Shown here: positions 23,848-35,410 of the stretch, in pieces
Position numbering within the stretch: position 1 is the first letter of the stretch
How the letters are laid out: each line of letters opens with the position of its first letter
Assembly (NCBI GenBank): GCA_035079385.1
Contig: JAVHKY010000052.1
Coordinates: 7,192,001 to 7,256,000 of the forward strand
Reading direction: 5' to 3'
Origin: Aspidiotus rigidus
Lineage: Eukaryota; Arthropoda; Insecta; Hemiptera; Diaspididae
Length of the DNA: 64,000 nucleotides
Program-made: the position numbers and the translations under genes
The notes under the pieces: generated by a model
Told to the model about the DNA's origin: nothing
What the model saw: only the letters and a program-made list of their open reading frames with translations
The model's database searches: none

Positions 23848-24446
23848 TGTAAGAACGCTTTACCGTTCTCACGAATTTTTGTGTTGATAGCGTTGCATTG
23901 ACACTCGCAGCCAGGTTTGGTTGCTGCATCTGTTATACGGTAGATAAGAATAGTAGATAGTTGTCAATTGATTTCACGTTTTGTACGTGTGTTGAGGTAT
24001 CGGGAAAACAGAATGCCGGAAAGACTTAGAGCACCAGTAAACGGAATGCCGGAAAGACTTGGAGCACCGGTAAACGATCAGCCAATATTCTTACAAATCA
24101 ATTGACCTCACGCCAATCCGAGTTTGGTGTTGGGGAAAATGGAATGCCGAGGAAAACGGAATGCCGGATAGAAAACCGGTAAACGATCAGTCCGACACTC
24201 TTTCCTGGGGCGGCCCTCCTAAGGGGGAAAATGTAAGAACGCTTTACCGGTCTCACAAATTTTCGTGTTGGTAGCGTTGTATTGATACTCGCAGCCAGGT
24301 TCGGTAGCTGCATCTGTTATAAGGTAGATAAGAATAGTAGATAATTGTCAATTGATTTCACGTTTTGTACGTGTGTTGAGGTATTGGGAGAACGGAATGC
24401 CGGAAAGACTTAGAGCACCGGTAAACGATCAGCTGATATTCTTACA
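23848..24446 (+). mobile_element. TRIM-like miniature LTR element
   Basis: Two direct repeats of about 248 bp (23,848-24,095) and 215 bp (24,232-24,446) both start TGTAAGAACGCTTTACCG and end ATTCTTACA. This gives the TG...CA ends with an 8-bp inverted TGTAAGAA/TTCTTACA typical of LTRs. The repeats share the GCGTTGYATTGAYACTCGCA and CACGTTTTGTACGTGTG segments. The 136-bp interior ends in a purine run, AAGGGGGAAAA, directly before the second repeat, which is where a polypurine tract should be. The flanks share TACA. No clear primer-binding site was found. The first repeat has an extra copy of the AACGGAATGCCGGAAAGACT segment. It lies in intron 1 of the CD36-like gene. Confidence 0.65.
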
Positions 24447-24842
24447 TACATTCAACGTTTCGCTGTTTTGCGCTAGATTAGAATGAGCGCACAGTTCCAT
24501 TCAACTGGTAAAATTATCTGGGACCCGGCGTTTTGCGTTTTTGCATTGAAACAGATTTCTAGTCAGGTAAATTCCCTTTAATAGGTAGATCTTTTGGTCT
24601 CACGCGGTATACAAGTTTGGCACGGGCACTACCAGAAAAAGAAAAACAAAATTATAACAAAGAGGATTCATTGACATATTTTTGAACGATTTGTTATTGA
24701 CCATAAATAAAATGAACTGACAATTCTTGTATTCCAAATTGCATACTTATCCTCTTCCATGTTATGAAACTGGTAGGCCTACCTAGTGTTTTTATTTTTC
24801 AACGTTAATCTTGTCTGAATTGCAATTTTTGTATTCTGCGTC

Positions 24843-25010
24843 GAGGCGGATTTAGGTGCGGGCACAACAAGCACGTGCTTGGGGCGCCAAATTTTCCTAA
24901 GAAGCAAAAAAACAATAAACAAACCAAAAAAAATCCCTCCAGTGCTCGGGGTGCAAAAATTCGAAAATCGCCACTCAAATCTGCGACTCCAAAACATTTT
25001 GGGAAGACGA
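24843..25010. mobile_element. terminal fragment of another hAT-like element
   Basis: The sequence CGAGGCGGATTTAGGTGCGG followed by a short inverted motif (AAGCACGTGCTT) and GGGGCGCCAAATTTTCC resembles the ends of ZMYM1-type hAT elements. Only one end is visible and there is no transposase. The assignment rests on the terminal motif alone. Confidence 0.35.
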
Positions 25011-25890
25011 TCTCGCTGTTTGCAAAAATGTTGACGCAGGTATGCGGCTCACCCTCGCGGATAGGCCATTGTTCTCGCGCGTACTTTGTCGTAGTTCGTT
25101 ATTGGAATCGTCAACCATTAAAATGGTACAATTTTCAGTTTACTTTGATGAATCGCGTGAAATAACAATTCTCAAGATGTATATTCCACAAACATGAACG
25201 CTCTTCTTTTTCCGCCCAGGGTATGATAGGTTAAATTTACAATAGTTAAGATTTCACCTATCTTCCTTGAAGATTGCTATATTTTTTAATTTTCTCAGAA
25301 ATATAGAATGAAAATGCAATGAGTGGTTTGAAAGTAGAAAGCCTCACACACCAATTTTTGCAAGAAATTCGTTCTGAAAAGTCAGTTCCAGACAAACTTA
25401 AGATTTTTATCACAACTGATTTATACAAAGTAACTTTCTCAATTTATAAGAAAAGTACATTTTGCGCACTAATTGGACTTTTTTGCAGGGTTGAAGCATT
25501 AATATCCGCTGTGGCATGAAATATTTTGATGACATCTAAACTAAATTTCTGATAGTAAAAAAATCGTTTCGTGCGAAAAATTCTGCACCATCCAATTATT
25601 CTCAATGGAGCGAGAGAAAAAGAATCAACACAGCATACATTAAAATATATTATATGCACAATAATAATATGCAATGTTCACAAGAAGATCGCTTAAGTAC
25701 AAGCGCCAAGTTTGGTGGACACCAGGGTAGGAAATAGCATGAGTAGCAACTTCAAGAGTTTCTCCGGAGTTCTGTAAAATATTTTTATTTGAAAGATGCG
25801 AAAAGGAAAAAAACCAATTCAAGTCCACTGGTGCAGTAATAATGCCACTTTTTGATTTACATATATACTCAGGAGGTTAAATATACCGGT

Positions 25891-25913
25891 AATAATAATA
25901 ATAATAATAATAA
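25891..25913. repeat. (AAT)n microsatellite
   Basis: About seven to eight AAT units directly after ATACCGGT, just beyond the donor of CD36-like exon 1. Confidence 0.9.
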
Positions 25914-25955
25914 GGTTTGTTTTTTAAAAGTTGATAAGATGAGAAAATTACTTAC

Positions 25956-26085
25956 CAAAAATGTCCGAAGGCCTTGGTATTTTTCTTTTGGTGCCAACGG
26001 TAAGCGAAACTTCTTCTGGCGTTGGATGTTCGTCTCCTAGCAACTGTCCCATCTTCAAATCGCCAGTTGTTATTTTCTTTGACAT
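25956..26085 (-). CDS. CD36-family scavenger receptor class B, exon 1 (start of gene)
   Basis: First coding exon of a receptor spanning at least 24.7 kb. Scavenger receptor B proteins are two-pass membrane proteins with a large glycosylated ectodomain that binds or channels lipids. The ATG at 26,085 is followed by 43 codons (MSKKITTGDLKMGQ... ending PRPSDIF) and donor G|GTAAGT. An in-frame TGA lies five codons upstream, which fixes the start. The exon gives a short, mostly polar cytoplasmic tail. The phase-1 end joins exactly to exon 2. The seven exons give 383 residues of an expected 500 or so. Missing are the C-terminal block and second helix. Which insect subgroup it belongs to cannot be decided by eye. 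Confidence 0.8.
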
Positions 26086-27170
26086 ACCTTTCTTATTTCA
26101 CGGCATATACAACGAGGAGTTCCAGTTCAAAGGTACGAGTGTGATTATTTCTTAACTTAATTGTTCATAAGTATAATTATTGTCAGGGTAATTACTTTTA
26201 TTAAAACTACGCTGCAAATAATTCGAAAAGTATTCTTCACATACTACAAAATTCCATACTGTAGATGAATACTCTCCGGCAATAAAAATCACGAGCGTTT
26301 CAAAATACTATTACAAAATTATACTGCAATATAGTTTCAACGAAGTTGACTCGGAAAATGTGAAATGAAACCAGGCCAGTGCCAAAAAATTAGATTGAAC
26401 TTCTAACGTAGGTATGAATTTTGAGAAGTAACACTATGTACCTGTCTATCAGGGTGCATGAATGCATCGTTCCACTGACAGATCTGAAAAAATAGAAGAA
26501 ACACGTAACTTAATCGGGTAGATTGTACAACGCGAGGACTCGACTATCTCATTACATTATAATAATTATCCATTATTAACGTGAGTTGAGTGATCACTGA
26601 CAACTCGGGGACCTGCTATTATGAATGCCGTGCAAATGTGAAATGCTGCTCAGTGCTCATTGAAGAAAGGTCAAGAGTGCTTGAAGAGTCAACAAGCTAT
26701 TATCACAGGGCAAGGTGTTTGAAAAGCACGAAAGATCCGCTGTTCATTTCGGGTCAATGACGTCATACGTTAGTAGACATAGCTGATACAGAAACACCAG
26801 TGCAACCAATGTTTTAAATTCGAAAATGCCCCTGTATGCAGGGTTCATATGCCAATGCATCCAGTATTCACAGACTGAAAAACAGATGAACGACTGAATT
26901 TTTGTTGTCAAAGTAATGTTCGAAACACCTCGTCGTTTGAAACAATTTATTGTCTATCTGTTATATGGTCTAAGATGGAGATCAGCTGATGTAGCGCCTT
27001 GTTGTTTGTTTACATTGAGCTGAGCACAACTCTTTTCAAACACCTTGGGTACAGACAACGAATTTCTTGTGATCTTGTCACTCTTCGTTGTCGCGTAGTA
27101 TCTGTTCGGGCCGCCATTTCCTTTTTCTGCTACAGTACTGCTGAAGTATTTGCCATACAAGCTTTGGAAG
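26086..27170. other. region upstream of the CD36-like gene, no gene assigned
   Basis: It should contain the 5' untranslated region and promoter of the minus-strand gene. No TATA box at a defensible distance was picked. The exon-like pieces at 27.2-28.4 kb on the other strand would make this a divergent promoter region if they are real. Confidence 0.4.
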
Positions 27171-27680
27171 TAAGTTATTTTATAAATTCGTTTAATTTTA
27201 TGGGTTCAATGAACCGATGTTCTTCCAATACTATTATTTCTAGCAAACAACTCGCACGATACCGACAGTCGTTTGGATTTGACACCAATGAAGCCAGTAT
27301 TAGATGCGTAACGGTCCATGAAATTATGGGGGATTATAGTACCGGATTCAATATTACCTAAAGCACATCAGATCTGATACAGAAACACGTACGTCCATGG
27401 CTTGTAATGATTAGTAAGTTATTTTAATAATTCAAAGGATCAAAGTTCTTTCAATACTATTACTTTTAGCAAACAACTCCCACAATACCGACAGTCGTCT
27501 GGATTTCTCACCAATGAAGCCAGTATTAGATGTACCATCTATATGGCTCAAATGCCCGTATACACGAAATGCATAATGGTTGACAAATTATGCGAGATTA
27601 ATGTATCAGTTTTCGTACACAAACACGTAGGTGCAAGAAATGGTCCAAAATATAGGTAGCTCGTAAGTCTACAAAAGTTA
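27170..27680 (+). repeat. tandem duplication of an exon-like block
   Basis: Two copies (about 27,172-27,410 and 27,412-27,680) share AGTAAGTTATTTTA at the start. Next come an acceptor-like CTATTATTTCTAG or CTATTACTTTTAG and then CAAACAACTC, ACCGACAGTCG and CACCAATGAAGCCAGTATTA. Both keep an open plus-strand frame (KQLARYRQSFGFDTNEAS against KQLPQYRQSSGFLTNEAS). This could be a duplicated 5' exon or an old repeat. No family was recognised. Confidence 0.6.
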
Positions 27681-27723
27681 TTGACAATTGGCTTTTGATA
27701 TAAAGTATTGATTGTAATCCTTA

Positions 27724-28340
27724 AATTAAAGATGAGAATGCCCACCTGCACACTTACGGTATCGATGTGCACTCTGAGGAAAGCAAGGAAGACAATGACG
27801 ACCACGTTTACGGTGGAGTTGCAGACAAAGAGATGTCCGAACCATTGGTTGAAAAGTCTTATCCGAGGTGAGTTTGAGAACATAAAACGTTCAACGAGAA
27901 AGCCTTCAATTTCATCTCGATCCGAGTTTTTTACCGTAGGTGGATATGATTATTATTTACAATTCAGTTTGTAATTTCTTCCGAACGATCTGCTCAATAC
28001 GGAGAATTGAACCAACTGTGAAAAACAAAGAGAACTCACGAAACAGAAAATATCTAAAAACCCAAGAGTTCGAGAGCAGACAGTAATTTTCAGGTCGAAT
28101 TCCATAACACGGAAGAATGAGGTATTATATTGACCGATGTTCGTGATATCGAATTTGGAGACAATCCATCACAAGTCCGACTGATGAAAGTGAGAAATTC
28201 CAAAATCTTATGACTGTTAATTAATTATTGTTTCTTTTACCACTTATTTGCGTTCTCAAGAAAATGGAAAAGTCGAGTTACTCCGTATTTTGGATGGAGG
28301 CATGAGTAATGAAGATTACTTTTGTTTCGTGTTTCTCGTT
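27724..28340 (+). other. exon-like plus-strand segments of an unassigned gene or pseudogene
   Basis: Three stretches look like exons. The first (27,724-27,866) reads DENAHLHTYGIDVHSEESKE, continues acidic to KEMSEPLVEKSYPR and ends at AG|GTGAGT. The second (about 28,095-28,189), after TTTTCAG, has RDIEFGDNPSQVRLMK before GTGAGA. The third (about 28,260-28,345), after CTCAAG, has ENGKVELLRILDGGMSNEDY. The second needs a frame change inside it, and the phase to the third does not fit cleanly. I read this as a decayed gene copy or a gene with small exons that I cannot resolve. No function is proposed. Confidence 0.3.
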
Positions 28341-28345
28341 TCGGG

Positions 28346-30835
28346 TTGAGTCTGTGATGGTTCATGATTGGGTAACGTTTTCGCTAAGTTCATTGGATCC
28401 CAAGCCTAGTCTACAAAACTTGAGAGTATTTTTCCATACTATTCACGAATTTTTGTTAAAAAAAAGGAATTGAGGCTTCTTGAAATCTGGTTCAGTGCGA
28501 ATATTTTTAGTACTATTTAAGTGTCAATTATTTTTCAAATAAGTGGAGTCGTTCTTTGATCGCGTTTACTCATCATGTACAGGTCATTGTCTTGAAATCC
28601 TTATCTTAAATAATTGTTTGGTAACGGTTAAAAACGATCATTTTTGAACTCGCACTCTACCTTATCAATGGTCGATTTTACTCCTCGCATTGGCCAGTTT
28701 CCGACGATTTCTTTTGTCTTTTATCGTCTGTTCGATGATGTTTATTTGTAGAGCGATGCACCTACAACGTTTATAAAATTTTGATGAGAAATTTGAATTA
28801 GTTTTTCGGTTCTGCTGTGCTGTTTGCAATGCCATTCGAAGGCTAAATATTAATTTGTTATCGAATTTTTTTCAGTTTGGAGTCAACTAATCTTGAAAGT
28901 TTTATGTTAGTTCGATTATTTCATCACGTCAATATCTAATTCTTTTTCATATACGTGAACTGGTTTTTTACGTTCAGTCTTCAGAAGATAAAATTTGCCT
29001 CAGATATGTGTATTCAATTACTGTTTTCATTTTTTCATTATTTGCATTAATGTTGTCTCTATCTCAATTGTGCATCTATACTTTGTTTTCCCCCGTATGG
29101 AAATTCTGCCTCCTCCCCATCAAAATTGAAAATAATTTTAGCTGGTCTCGCAGTTCTAATTGGAGTTCCACCTTCCATACCTGAAATTTCAATTGAATAT
29201 AGGTAAAAACATTAGATCTTGCGTTATTTCAATATTGAATTGTTCCAGATTGTTTATTATTGTACTGGCAGCAGTTGATTATTTTATTCGTAAAAGTATG
29301 ATCCGGGCAAAGCCTTTTTCACAAATTTTTTTTTTTTTTTTTCTTAATTTTACAAGTTCTTGCCTGTATTTGGGTTATAAGCTTGATGGTGAATCAAATA
29401 TAGATGCGTTGGATCTAATTTCCTGTGTTTAGATGAGAGATGTTGTTTTGGTTGGATGGATGGAGGTCATCGGCGAGAGTTGTTTAAATGGATGGTAAAA
29501 TCTGATGGGTTTGGCAGAGAGGACCTGAAGATAGGCTTGCAAAATGTGGGTGACTGTAACAGGAGAACTGAGACTATGGTACACAGATGATGACGAAGAT
29601 GCGTTTTCTTTATTATTAAAAAACTACGCCGATTTTAGCCAAGCAATTTAAACGTCTTCTTCCTTATCTCCAATTTTTATTCCCTACCATTTTTTTTTTA
29701 ATTGTTCAAGTACTCAAAATGGTCCTTTGTATGGTGTTTCAAGCGGGCGTTTGACTCTTCCTACTCTTAGGTAAACATGTGTTACATCCTTAAGATCTGA
29801 ATGGACAAATATTTTTTTCCCCTTTGCAGACGTTGAGGAAAACTGGATGTAAATTTTGGAAGGCGTGGAAAAATTTTTTAGACATACTCATGAAAGTCAA
29901 CTATCTTGTCCACTTCCGTACTTTTTATGAAATTCCCAGGTAGCTTGAGGGTGATTTCCAAAGCAAACTTCGCACAAGATGTCCCTGAATTGTCTTTAGG
30001 GGCGGCGCAAATTCTGAATAATTTCCTATTTGAGGCTGCTTATTTCGATTATATTGTCGGCCTTGGATTTATACCCAGTTGTCTTTATGTGTTGTCCTTC
30101 AGACAATTTCTTTGTAATTGTAATATCTCCCAACAAGTGAAAAATTTCTTGCATTTTATTTAAATTGTTTATTGCTTGTATTGTCACTATCTTTATTATT
30201 TTAATCATAAAATCAACCTTTTCAGGATTTCCTTGATCTATGAGAACCGACTTAATGATGACCATGCAGTCAGCAATGTGTACCACAAGAACATTGGCTG
30301 CAACGCGAGTAGTCCGATGGAAGAGAACGTTATCATTTTGATTGATTGTCATACCACTATTTCACATATTATAAAGTTATTTTGCGTGTACTTCTCTTGT
30401 AGTTCACAGAATTTCAAGTTTGAAATCAAATGAACCTATAATTGAATAGTATTCTTCATTTTGCATTATCATTTTTTTCTCTTTCAAAAGTTTATTTACT
30501 CAGTGAAGTAGGTAAATGAGATTTCCTATGTTGATAGAAAGTTGATTGATATAAACGTAGTTCACACCTATTTTCAAAAAAGACTATTATGTGACTATGC
30601 TAAATGAGCAGTTGAAAAATGAGTTATTACCTAGTATCAAATGCTTTCTCATTTCATCAAGAACTTTTCAAGTACAATGAGCACTTTGTATGATTTTGAG
30701 GGATAGACAGATAGCAATTTATTCATAGCGCACCCACCACCTACTTTTTCACATTACAGAAAATTTTCTTCAGTACCGATATTTTTTTGGTGAATTCTCT
30801 CAGTGCATTGTCTAGCTCGGCAGTGGATTATAGGC
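28346..30835. other. 2.5-kb stretch, nothing firmly assigned
   Basis: AT-rich DNA with a poly-T run (about 29,326-29,342). An open minus-strand frame at 30,026-30,352 has no recognised motif. Confidence 0.4.
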
Positions 30836-31130
30836 TTATTCTTGGTTAATCGATAGTACTGCTCGGTAAGTATCCCAGTCAGTCTTTTTAGTGGCCAGAG
30901 GATGAGGGGCTAGCTTTCTTAATATCGTGCTGCTAACCATCAGGATGACTGGACAATGATCTGAAAAAAGGTCACTCTTGTTTACGGCTTCAGTGAAGTT
31001 CATGGAAATTCCTTTCACAACAAAGAAGTGAAGTAGGTCCGGAATCTTCCTAGGGTCCGCCCACTAAGTTGGTTCGCCACCAGTGATAGGTCCACTTTTG
31101 AAGCTGTCAATGGCCTTAAGCAGCTCTTTA
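30836..31130 (-). pseudogene. jockey-like LINE, end of endonuclease domain
   Basis: The minus strand reads a WADPRKIPDLLHFFVVKGI segment followed by SDLFSDHCPVILMVSS. This is the SDHxPV motif at the end of the apurinic endonuclease domain of jockey-clade ORF2. There is a stop before WADPR. The N-terminal half of the same domain is at 32.4-32.8 kb, separated by about 1.3 kb of inserted DNA that holds a MITE and a MULE fragment. No reverse transcriptase follows. Confidence 0.75.
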
Positions 31131-31653
31131 CCGCGTTTGAATGTAGTTCTCGATCCTTATTGAACATGTTTGGAGTTGAAGTCTCGGCCGCATAACGTTT
31201 GCGCAAATTTGCATGAAAACCGCCAAATGAAGATGGCACGATTGCGCAAATGTCATGTACACATTTCCGCAAACGAGATGTACCGTTTGGGCGAATATCA
31301 TAATCCTAAACTGAGGCGGGTACTGTATGAACTTACTCGAAATCTGAGCCTGTTTCAACCTGTATTGATATATCACTTAGCAGGCCAAAACGAGTAAAAT
31401 TCTTGTATACTTTGTTTTCCTATTACATAGACAACTTTGTATAATATCATTAGATCTACTTTGTATATCAGAAAGAAGCTCATCTGGCTGTTGAGAAATT
31501 TTATCCCTAGTGCCACATAGTAGGTAGGATGTAATTTTCATCTGGGGCAAGCATGGTTCTGGCACATTCAAGGAGACAGCGCACTACGAAAAGCGTACAT
31601 GCGCAGTGATTATTCCGGCGGAAAATGGTTACGCTGGTTTTTCGGCCTCGCCT

Positions 31654-31917
31654 ATTCGGACCGGGCAGCGCTAGCATCGCGCAAAATTTTTGAATTTTTC
31701 AAAATCTCTCAAAAATGTTTTCATCTGAAAGAAAATTTTCCGTTCTTCAATTTTGTTCCTTACAAGTACACGCCTAAATTCATTATTTCTGGAGAAATTT
31801 AAGAAAAACTAAAAAATCACCTTTAGTTTCAAGTCACAATCACCCTTCGCTTATCAGTACTTTCCGAGTATTTTACATGGGCGACGCTAGCGATCCTACA
31901 ATATGCCCGGTCCGAAT
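31654..31917. mobile_element. MITE family D, copy 1
   Basis: About 264 bp with ends TTCGGACCGGGCAGCGCTAGC and, inverted, TTCGGACCGGGCATATTG. It contains inverted inner segments around GCGCTAGCATCG and CGACGCTAGCGATC. A second copy lies in opposite orientation at 52,428-52,690 and is about 90% alike by eye. It abuts the MULE fragment on its right. Confidence 0.75.
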
Positions 31918-31929
31918 CTTCCTCCGGAC

Positions 31930-32296
31930 GAGGTAATTACGTCCGTGATGTTCGAGATTTCCACTTGCCGTTTGGGCAGCTGTGCCTACCGATGACCCAC
32001 GCACTACGAACGCTGTGGAGAGTTTTAACTCTTATTATAATGGACTCTTTTATTATTCAACTGCCCACGTCCACCTGGTAATTGACTCTCTTCTAGTCGC
32101 CCAAGTGTCCACTAACCAAATCCTCAATTCCTTACAAAGAGGACGTTCAAATCCACGCGCACAGGAAAATTATGTCCGTCTTCAAACGTTGAAAGAGGCC
32201 TCTGCTAAGTACAGAAGTGGCGAATATACCCGGGTGGAATATGTGAAAATTGTGGGATATCATAGCCAGCCGAAGAAAGTTAAGAGTAGGAGGTAA
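31930..32296 (+). pseudogene. MULE transposase C-terminal fragment
   Basis: An open plus-strand frame of about 120 codons reads FPLAVWAAVPTDDPRTTNAV, ESFNSYYNGLF and HVHLVIDSLLVAQ (parts quoted), then a basic end (PKKVKSRR, stop). The W-x-x-x...RTTNxxESF element followed by an H-x-x-x-x-x-IDxLL helix is the end of Mutator-like transposases. The catalytic DDE part is missing, and the frame is cut at its start by MITE D. It is a fragment only and it sits inside the jockey-like element. Confidence 0.65.
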
Positions 32297-32399
32297 TACT
32301 TTTTCTCACATAATAACTTCTTTATATAATTTACGTAGTACGTACATGACACAACAAACAAATGTGAACGTAAGGATAATAATAATCATCATGTTTTTC

Positions 32400-33045
32400 A
32401 CTTTTCCCTAATTGCGCAAACGTATACCGCCCAAAGTCTCCTCTAAAAATCCAGCTGTTACCTAGGTTCTGAAATAAGCCTGAGAAAGTGGTTTCGTCGG
32501 CGCTTGGTCTGGCATTGGGTTGGCAGTATACAGCAGTATGCTGACAGTGTTTCCGTTGACACTGGTCAAGGTAGTCACTGCCTGCATATTTGGTTCTTGG
32601 CATTTGCAGGACTCATGATGCAGGATTGTATTTCGGGCAAATATTGCCACTCCACCTCGCGCTTTGCCGCTAGGATGATGGCTAGAGTACACAGTGTAAT
32701 TTTGTAGTCTCTTGATGTAGTACCAGTCAATGAAGTGTGTTTCCAATAGGTACTAGCGCAATATCGACTTTTTGACTTTATAAAAAAATTTCAAATTTGT
32801 GTTTCCTAATTAAAAGGCCATTTGCGTTCCAAGTTAGAATTTTAGTTTATGACATCACTTTATCTTCTTGTACGGGGCTCCTTAATAAGGTTTAACAAGG
32901 ACATATTGGTCTCTAAGCTGGATACCCTAGCGTCAATGTTTTGTACAGTTGTTCTCAGTTCTTGCAACAACTGTGATATTTTGGTGATGGTTTTATCAGG
33001 TTGAGTTTTACCTTCATTATTAGCTTCAAGCTGTTTTCCAAACGA
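32400..33045 (-). pseudogene. jockey-like LINE, end of ORF1 and start of ORF2 endonuclease
   Basis: From high to low coordinates the minus strand encodes an ORF1 tail with a coiled coil (QLLQELRTTVQNIDARVSSL) that ends at a stop after KEPRTRR. A decayed ORF2 start follows (ILTWNANGLL, KSKKVDIALV), then ETHFIDWYYIKRLQNY, SSHHPSGKARGGVAIF and a GDF-type segment. These are the NANGL, ETH and HPxxxAxGG motifs of the jockey endonuclease. Frameshifts lie near 32,740-32,800 and 32,460. The 5' side is cut by the large foldback element, and 38,579-38,666 may be the lost continuation of ORF1. Confidence 0.75.
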
Positions 33046-34269
33046 GTCGGTATTTCACGCCACATTCGGAGGGAATATGATTCCGTGAGTCTTCAAAGTT
33101 CTTGCGTTTGCACGCTCGCGTTGCTGTATTCATGCTTTGGACTGCGGGTCTGTATGATTTTGAATATTTTCCAAAATGTTTTACTAAAAAAAAAAGACAA
33201 AGTACAAGATTGTTTTTGGACTTGGAATTTTTGTTTGAAATATTTTACTTAAAAAAACGACCAAAGTACCAAAATATGTTTGGACTTCAAAAATGCTTTG
33301 CGATATTCTACTTGAAAAAACGACCAAGTTCGAGAATATTATTGGACTTCGAATATTTCTCAAAATATTTCACTCAAAAAATATTATTTTTCAAGGTAAT
33401 TTATTTGAAAAAAAGACAAAGTACCAGAATATTATTGGACTTATAATATTTTCCTGGATTTACTAAAAAAAAAAACGACCAAGTCCGAGAATAATACTGG
33501 TCTTGGAATATTTTTTGAGGTATTTAACTCGAGAAAACGACGAAGTACAAGAATATTTTTGGTCTTGGAAAATTTTTTTGGTATTTTACTTGAAAAAAAT
33601 AACAAAGTCCGAGAATATTATTGGACTTGAATTATTTTTCGAAGTATTTTACTAAAAAAAAGGACAAAGTACCAGAATATTATTGGATTTATAATAATAT
33701 TTTCCTGGATAATTTACTCAAAAAATGACAGAGTTTGAGAATAATTTTGTACTGGGAATATTTTTAGAAATATTTTACTCCAAGAAACAACCCAAGTACA
33801 AGAACATTTTTGGACTTGGAAAATTGTTTTGAGATGTTTTACTTGACAAACCAGTCAGTTATATCTCAGAAAATATTGTCAGTCGAAAAATGTTCCAAAA
33901 CTTCATTCTTTTTTGAGAATTCACGAGAAGTATTTCAAGCCTAAAAATATATTCTGGTACTTCCTTGTTTTTGTCATTTTCTCGCGTAAAACTTTTTGAA
34001 GAATATTCCGAGTCTAATATTATTCTTGGACTTCGTCTTTTTTCAAGTAAAATATCCCGAAAAATATTCTCACACTTTGTTATTTTTTCAAGTCAAATAT
34101 CTTGAAATATCTAAAAAAAATTTCCAAGTCCAAAAAATTCTTGTAATTCGTCGTTTTCTCGAGTTAAATAAGTCCCTCAAAAATATTCCAAGTCCAGTAT
34201 TATTCTCGGACTTGGTCGTTTTTTTAAAATAAATCATTCAGGAAAATATTCTCAGTCCAATAATATTCT

Positions 34270-35402
34270 GGTTCGTAATGCGGATTATTTTAATCACAAT
34301 TACCGTCCTATTAATTACATCCGTTGTTCACATTTCTGTCGACTCTTGATAGAGAGGTATCAGTTTGATTACATATTATGTTGAGTGTTCGCTTTCTCGG
34401 AATAGAATTTAAGTGATACATAAGAGAAAATTGACACTATGGCAATCGGTCGGGGAAATATGAAAATATGTATAATAAAAGTAGAGTATTGGAGAAAAAA
34501 GAATGATTGATTGCATAGGGTAGTATCTCAATACTTGAACATGAAATCAATATCTGTTTCAATCTCGCGTTTATTACTGATCGTTAATATTTTCTTTCCA
34601 CTACCTATTAATACGTCTCGCAAATCGTTGAGGATTTATTGCTTCGTAAATCCTATGTAGTGGTCTGTGTTATACGCGATCCAATTTGTCAAAGAAATGT
34701 TTTATCGCATAGCATAGGTAGTTTGAGTAAGTTTGAGGGCCTGGTATACTATTTTCTCATCCTATCTTTTCATATTCGCGTACGTGATCGGTTAATTGTT
34801 ATAGACTGTTCATGTTCAGCGAAGTAGGTTGCATCATAACACATTTTTATGCGTTACCTATGTTATTTGAAGAAAACAAGCAAGAAAAAGATGAGAATGT
34901 GAATATTCGAAGTAAACAAGGAATGATAATTACGAATGTAGAAGTGTGGAGTAGAATGCGACAATATTAAATGATCGAAGAGGAGTACGAGTACAAATGT
35001 CTGAAAAAAGTGAGTCAATGAAATTGAGAATAAACTGTTGAGAAGAAGAGTGAGTATTAGGTACCATGCTTATTGGGTGTTTGTTTCAAGTTACTCATTA
35101 GTCATTACCTATACTTAACAGTGACTGGAACTCGTATCAAGATCGAGAATAATCAATACATACCTAATAAGTTAAGACATTGTTGAATGTTTGTTGACTT
35201 GTAAAAAATGGATGAAAATTTCTGTGAGTGTGAAGAGAGATAAGTATTGTCAAAGAAATCAACTACCTATCAAGAACGAACTTCAGAACAGAACGCATAA
35301 AGTGTAAAGCCAGAGATGTTGTGGAATGAAAGCTGACATCAGAAACTCAGAAATAAATGCATCCCAACATTGCAAGCCAAATGACAGAATTTTGATGGGA
35401 GA
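34270..35402. other. interior of the outer foldback element, no gene
   Basis: AT-rich sequence between the left arm and the inner foldback element. No repeat or coding piece was recognised. Confidence 0.4.
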
Positions 35403-35410
35403 AACTAAAA

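Noticed and set aside
30026..30352. 108-codon minus-strand ORF
   Set aside because: It looks helical and protein-like, but I could match it to no family. It may be an old retroelement piece. Too weak to call.
32331..32603. 90-codon minus-strand ORF as an independent gene
   Set aside because: It includes a GDF-like piece of the jockey endonuclease in another frame, so it belongs to that pseudogene.
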